NCBI RefSeq assembly: GCF_003076515.1
Contig: NZ_CP022390.1
Span: 3,418,572-3,482,571 of the forward strand
Direction of reading: 5' to 3'
From: Alcaligenes aquatilis
Lineage (GTDB): Bacteria; Pseudomonadota; Gammaproteobacteria; Burkholderiales; Burkholderiaceae_B
Length of the DNA: 64,000 nucleotides
Positions 59,473-64,000 of this stretch are shown here, piece by piece (the first letter of the stretch is position 1; the number at the start of each line of letters is the position of its first letter). The notes beneath the pieces were generated by a model. The model was not told the origin of the DNA, did no database searches, and saw only the letters and a program-made list of their open reading frames with translations. The position numbers were made by a program, and so were the translations under genes.

Positions 59473-60470
59473 GCCGGGTCGCTGTCCAGCATATGGCGTA
59501 TACCGGCAATGCCGTGTGCGCCGTGATTGCGGGCTTGAGCCAGAGTGTTGGCCGATTGTCCGCCGATTGCAAACACAGGCAGGCCAGCTTGTTCGGCCAG
59601 ACTGGCAAAACGGGCCCAGCCCATACCGGGATCGCCGGGATGAGAGGCGGTTTCCAGGACATGGCCCAGAACCAGAAAGTCCGCCTGGATTTTGCGGGCT
59701 ATTTCAATATCACTTTCATTGTGCGTAGACATGCCGATCAAGCCTTTGCTGATCGCGGGAAATGTCGCCAGGGTGTCGTGGCATTTCGCGGACAGGGCTT
59801 GGGCGTCGCTGGCGCGCAAGTGCACACCATCGGCGTGGTCCCACCAGCTCTCGGGGTGCAGACTGTTGACCAGGCAGCGCGCTTGGTAACGCTGGCACAG
59901 GTTCACCACTTGCAGGAACGCCTGGTGCAAATGGAACTCGGCATCAGGTCGGGCAGCCCAGGCAGGCTCACGAAACTGAACCAGGGCCGGGCCTTGTTGC
60001 AGAGCTTGTTCCAGTTGTTCCAGATAGGCGGGTAAGCGGGCTGGCTCGTCGATGTTGCTAATCAGATAGCGTTCGGGCAGTTGCAGCCATTTCAGCGGCG
60101 GTTCGGTAGCAGGCAGTACAGGGCCGACTTCCAATGGACCTTTAGGGTTGACCCAGGCAAGCTCCTGGCCTTCCAGGCACTGTGGTTCGCCTTCCCATTC
60201 CCGCACCAGACAGAAAGAGAGTTTGACGAAGTTCTTGGGGTATTCGTGTGTATAGGTGACCCAGGGGTGTGCGTGGGTCGTTTCAATGCCGAGTTCTTCG
60301 CGCAGTTCCCGTACCAGTGCCTGTACGACGCTCTCGCCCGCTTCAATCTTGCCGCCAGGCAATTCCCACCAGCCTGGCCAGGGTTTATCGGCTGGGCGTT
60401 TTCCCAGTAGCACTTGGCCGTGTTGGTTCAGTAAAACGCCAACGGCCACTTCCAACGTGGGTTTAGACAT
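59469..60470 (-). CDS. Nudix hydrolase fused to a ThiE-like domain
   Basis: A 333-residue two-domain protein. The N-terminal MutT-type Nudix domain (about 1-135) has a complete Nudix box from Gly40 (GKIEAGESVVQALVRELREE). It is likely to remove oxidised nucleotides such as 8-oxo-dGTP. The C-terminal half (about 145-333) has the thiamine-phosphate-synthase fold (ALVQFREPAW, GVHLRASDAQAL, VFAIGGQS), but the phosphate/lysine motifs of ThiE are altered. The start at 60470 gives MSKPTLEVAV and overlaps the DUF815 gene by 8 bases. Confidence 0.88.
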   Translation of the reverse strand: MSKPTLEVAVGVLLNQHGQVLLGKRPADKPWPGWWELPGGKIEAGESVVQALVRELREELGIETTHAHPWVTYTHEYPKNFVKLSFCLVREWEGEPQCLEGQELAWVNPKGPLEVGPVLPATEPPLKWLQLPERYLISNIDEPARLPAYLEQLEQALQQGPALVQFREPAWAARPDAEFHLHQAFLQVVNLCQRYQARCLVNSLHPESWWDHADGVHLRASDAQALSAKCHDTLATFPAISKGLIGMSTHNESDIEIARKIQADFLVLGHVLETASHPGDPGMGWARFASLAEQAGLPVFAIGGQSANTLAQARNHGAHGIAGIRHMLDSDPA

Positions 60471-61329
60471 GTCTAGCGGTCCAATCTCTAGCAAATTGAC
60501 GTGCTACCCGGCCGGAGCGCGAGCCACGTTCCAGAGCCCATTGCAAGGCTTCCGTACGCGAGCTTTCGATGTGTTCTGCAGGGCAACCCAATGCGCCCAG
60601 CCAGTAATACACAATGTCCAGATAGTCGTCTTGTTTAAAGGGGTAAAACGACAACCATAGTCCAAAGCGCTCGGATAGGGATACCTTTTCTTCAACGGCC
60701 TCACCGGGGTGGATCTCGCCGTCTGCGGAAGTGGAGGTGCTCAGGTTCTCCTTCATGTATTCAGGCATCAGGTGACGTCGGTTGGACGTGGCGTAGATCA
60801 GTACATTGTCGCCAGGGGAGGCCAGTGAGCCGTCCAGCACGGATTTGAGCGCCTTGTAACCGGCTTCGCCTTCTTCAAAAGACAGGTCGTCGCTGAAGAT
60901 GATGAAGTGTTCGGGGCGCTTGCTGATCAGGTCAATGATGTAACCCAGATCGCCTAGATCGGACTTGTCCACCTCGATCAGGCGCAGGCCCTGGTCGGCA
61001 AATTTGGCCAGCATGGCTTTGACCAGCGAGCTTTTTCCCGTCCCGCGCGCACCGGTCATCAAGACGTTATTGGCGGGTTTGCCTGCCAGAAAATGGCGGG
61101 TGTTGCGCTCAATAATGCTTTTTTGGCGTTCGATATGGTGCAGATCGTCCGGTTGGATGGTGGCGACGTGCGAGACACCTTCCAACCAGCCACGCGTACC
61201 ATTGGTGCGCCAGCGAAATGCCACGCAATCCCAGTTGACAGGAGGGGGAGCAGGGGGGAGCCAGGCTTCCAATTGAGCGAGAACCCGCTCGGCCCGGCTG
61301 ATCAGGGTACTCAGGTCTTGCGAGCTCAA
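60463..61329 (-). CDS. DUF815 AAA+ ATPase
   Basis: A 288-residue ATP-binding protein. Walker A is GARGTGKSSLVKAML (about 93-107) and the Walker B-like HFIIFSDDLSFE lies near 142-153. The family feature YATSNRRHLMPEYMKEN follows. The function of DUF815 is not established. The start is a TTG at 61329 after ACGGAG, with no other suitable early start. It leads the operon with the Nudix and methyltransferase-fold genes. Confidence 0.87.
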   Translation of the reverse strand: MSSQDLSTLISRAERVLAQLEAWLPPAPPPVNWDCVAFRWRTNGTRGWLEGVSHVATIQPDDLHHIERQKSIIERNTRHFLAGKPANNVLMTGARGTGKSSLVKAMLAKFADQGLRLIEVDKSDLGDLGYIIDLISKRPEHFIIFSDDLSFEEGEAGYKALKSVLDGSLASPGDNVLIYATSNRRHLMPEYMKENLSTSTSADGEIHPGEAVEEKVSLSERFGLWLSFYPFKQDDYLDIVYYWLGALGCPAEHIESSRTEALQWALERGSRSGRVARQFARDWTARHV

Positions 61330-61502
61330 GACGGTCTCCGTTTCAGGTTGAAACGCTTATTATCGCTAATTTGGCACCTTTTTCTGCGATCACTGTTGTG
61401 CTGGACGCGTAACAATGGGCCCAAAGCGATTCAAGATCGTATAATCACTCAGTTATGGTTGGCCGCTACGGGCCCCCTCCCTTACTCGTCCGGAATTCTG
61501 TT

Positions 61503-62468
<966 letters not shown>

Positions 62469-62485
62469 GCATCACCTTTTCCCCA

Positions 62486-62510
62486 ACCCGCCGGCAGGCG
62501 GGTTTTTTTG
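62486..62510 (+). terminator. Rho-independent terminator of ispB
   Basis: CCCGCC, loop GGCA, GGCGGG is followed by seven Ts, 19 bases after the stop codon. Confidence 0.93.
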
Positions 62511-62533
62511 TAATAAGGCGGGCCGATTAACGG

Positions 62534-62646
62534 AAATAGGCGTCATTAGGCGTCTGTTCATGTTATTTTTCTCGGTTTTGCTACGCTGTTGGTGGTCATG
62601 CCTTTGTCCCACAAGGACGAAGTAGCAACGATAGACACGCCTATTT
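62534..62646 (+). promoter_or_regulatory. structured region upstream of gltS
   Basis: Three nested pairings are visible. AAATAGGCGT (62534-62543) is an exact inverted match to ACGCCTATTT (62637-62646). TTGCTAC pairs with GTAGCAA. The innermost CCTTTGT-CCC-ACAAGG forms a short hairpin. A TAGGCGTC direct repeat follows the left arm. The end is 75 bases before the gltS start. It could be a leader RNA or a small inverted-repeat element. Confidence 0.5.
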
Positions 62647-62721
62647 GAACAAACTGGTTTGAAGCCTCTGTCAGACACATAGGTGCAGGCCCCTTATTCC
62701 AAAGATGTAAGGAACGGATAG

Positions 62722-63951
62722 ATGAATATTCAGCTCGATATAGCGCAAACGGTCGGTTTAGCGGCTGTTTTTCTCGTGCTGGGAGAATATATAAAGAATC
62801 GCGTTGCTGTGCTGGCCCGCTATTTCATTCCCAGCCCCATTATTGGCGGTTTGATTTTTGCCTTGATTGCCCTGGTGGGTCACGAGACGGGTTCGTTTCA
62901 CTTCTCTTTCAACGACGATATACGCAACTTCTTGTTGATGGCCTTTTTTACCACCATTGGCTTTTCAGCAAGTTTCGAGCTGTTGAAAAAGGGGGGGCTG
63001 GCAGTGGCCCTGTTTTTGGGCTGTGCGGTTGTCCTGATTATTCTGCAAAACGTGATGGGTGTCACCCTGGCCGCTTTGATGGATGCCAATCCCTTGCTGG
63101 GCCTGGCGGCCGGTTCGGTCGCCATGACAGGAGGTCACGGGACCTCCGCCGCTTTTGGCCCCTTGCTGGAGAACGCAGGTGCTGTGGGGGCCTTGCCCGC
63201 TGCCATTGCCGCGTCGACCTGGGGGCTGGTGATGGGGTGTGTCATTGGTGGTCCTTTGGGCCGACGCCTGATGAAAAAACACAAGATTGACGGCCCTGCA
63301 CCACACCGTCGTCATCGTCGCCAGCATGAAGGTGCAAACGTACCCCATGCTATGCAAGCCCAGGTTAAAGAAACCGTTCAGCTTGATGACGGTGGCTTTG
63401 AAATGCCGGTCTACGCGGTCGTTCTGCTGTCCATTGCGATTGGGGTGGGCAGTGTCATCATCGAATGGTTGGGTGAGCGCGGCATCGTGCTGCCTGCCTA
63501 CCTGGGGTCCATGCTGGTGGCAGCCGTTATCCGTAATGTGATTGATTGGCGTCGTTACCGCTTGCCGGAAAAAGAGTTTGAAATTATCGGCAACGTGTCG
63601 CTGGCTTTCTTCCTGGTCATGGCATTGATGGTGATGAAGTTGTGGGAACTGGCTCAAGTGGCCGGTCCCTTGCTGGTGATCCTGATTGCCCAGACCGTGA
63701 TGATGTACTTCTTTGCCCGATATGTGACCTTCAATGTCATGGGCAAGGACTATGACGCTGTTGTGATGTCGGCCGGGCATTGTGGTTTCGGCATGGGGGC
63801 AACGCCGAACGCCATGGCCAATATGCAGGCTTTCACGGAAGATAATGGCCCCTCGCGCAAGGCCTTTTTTGTGATTCCCTTGGTGGGCTCCTTGTTCATC
63901 GATTTTTTCAACGCCGTGATTATCACCGGCTTTGTGAACTTTCTGACGTAA
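62722..63951 (+). CDS. gltS: sodium/glutamate symporter
   Basis: A 409-residue inner-membrane Na+/glutamate carrier of the GltS (ESS) family, with about ten membrane segments. The re-entrant-loop signatures are AGSVAMTGGHGTSAAFGP (about 130-147) and, in the second half, SAGHCGFGMGATPNAMANMQA (split by normal variation). A His/Arg-rich cytoplasmic loop (about 190-212) separates the two inverted halves. ATG 62722 follows AAGGAACG. Confidence 0.92.
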   Translation: MNIQLDIAQTVGLAAVFLVLGEYIKNRVAVLARYFIPSPIIGGLIFALIALVGHETGSFHFSFNDDIRNFLLMAFFTTIGFSASFELLKKGGLAVALFLGCAVVLIILQNVMGVTLAALMDANPLLGLAAGSVAMTGGHGTSAAFGPLLENAGAVGALPAAIAASTWGLVMGCVIGGPLGRRLMKKHKIDGPAPHRRHRRQHEGANVPHAMQAQVKETVQLDDGGFEMPVYAVVLLSIAIGVGSVIIEWLGERGIVLPAYLGSMLVAAVIRNVIDWRRYRLPEKEFEIIGNVSLAFFLVMALMVMKLWELAQVAGPLLVILIAQTVMMYFFARYVTFNVMGKDYDAVVMSAGHCGFGMGATPNAMANMQAFTEDNGPSRKAFFVIPLVGSLFIDFFNAVIITGFVNFLT

Positions 63952-63966
63952 GCGCGCAAGGCTCAG

Positions 63967-63986
63967 GCCGCGCCGAACGGCGCGGC
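63967..63986 (+). terminator. GC-rich hairpin after gltS
   Basis: An 8-bp perfect stem GCCGCGCC / GGCGCGGC with a GAAC loop, 15 bases after the stop codon. No T run is seen before the window ends. Confidence 0.4.
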
Positions 63987-64000
63987 AGTGTCTCGTGGCC

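Overview
The window reads as a chromosomal segment of a beta-proteobacterium in the Burkholderiales, most likely Alcaligenaceae and close to Alcaligenes. The assignment rests on gene content and order: a DUF3460 gene before scpA, a stand-alone rfaE2 after ubiB, a Nudix-ThiE fusion, a DUF3683 FAD/Fe-S oxidoreductase, and long OprM- and Mdt-type efflux genes. It is inference from family knowledge, not a database result. No rRNA, tRNA, CRISPR array, prophage or complete insertion sequence was found.

Layout. 0-7.6 kb: apt, then two tandem subtilisin-like (S8) autotransporters on the minus strand with almost identical barrels, then a HugZ-like flavin/heme protein. 7.9-16.6 kb: a 1313-residue FAD/Fe-S oxidoreductase, a YqaA membrane protein, ilvA, and a VOC-pxpB-pxpC operon lacking pxpA. 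16.7-25 kb: phoBR, divergent from a ubiquinone cluster (ubiE, a Tim44-like protein, ubiJ, ubiB), then a diiron ferritin-like protein and rfaE2. 25-29.6 kb (minus): tolC-type gene, pcm, mtnN, thiD, thiG. 30-34.7 kb: a small unknown protein, then a fecI-fecR-TonB receptor iron-signalling cassette behind a Fur-like box. 34.7-41.8 kb: btuB-btuF preceded by a cobalamin riboswitch and divergent from metH, so B12 uptake and B12 use share one intergenic region. 41.8-49.3 kb: an XRE regulator, an MFS exporter, DUF3460, scpA, panC, a single-domain LuxR protein, a lipoprotein, coaE and zapD. 49.5-58.4 kb: a complete mdtA-mdtB-mdtC-oprM-like RND efflux operon. 58.7-64 kb: a spermidine-synthase-like gene, the Nudix-ThiE fusion and a DUF815 ATPase in one overlapping minus-strand operon, then ispB and gltS.

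The accessory signal lies mainly in four places. One is the duplicated autotransporters, which show signs of gene conversion. A second is the simple-sequence repeats: a hexamer inside btuF, a hexamer after panC and a pentamer tract after the efflux operon. A third is a 32-bp-arm palindromic element between panC and the LuxR gene. The fourth is a structured 113-bp inverted-repeat region before gltS. The best candidate for new biochemistry is the diiron protein beside ubiJ-ubiB. The clearest regulatory system is the cobalamin riboswitch. I did not see a convincing wholly new multi-gene system.
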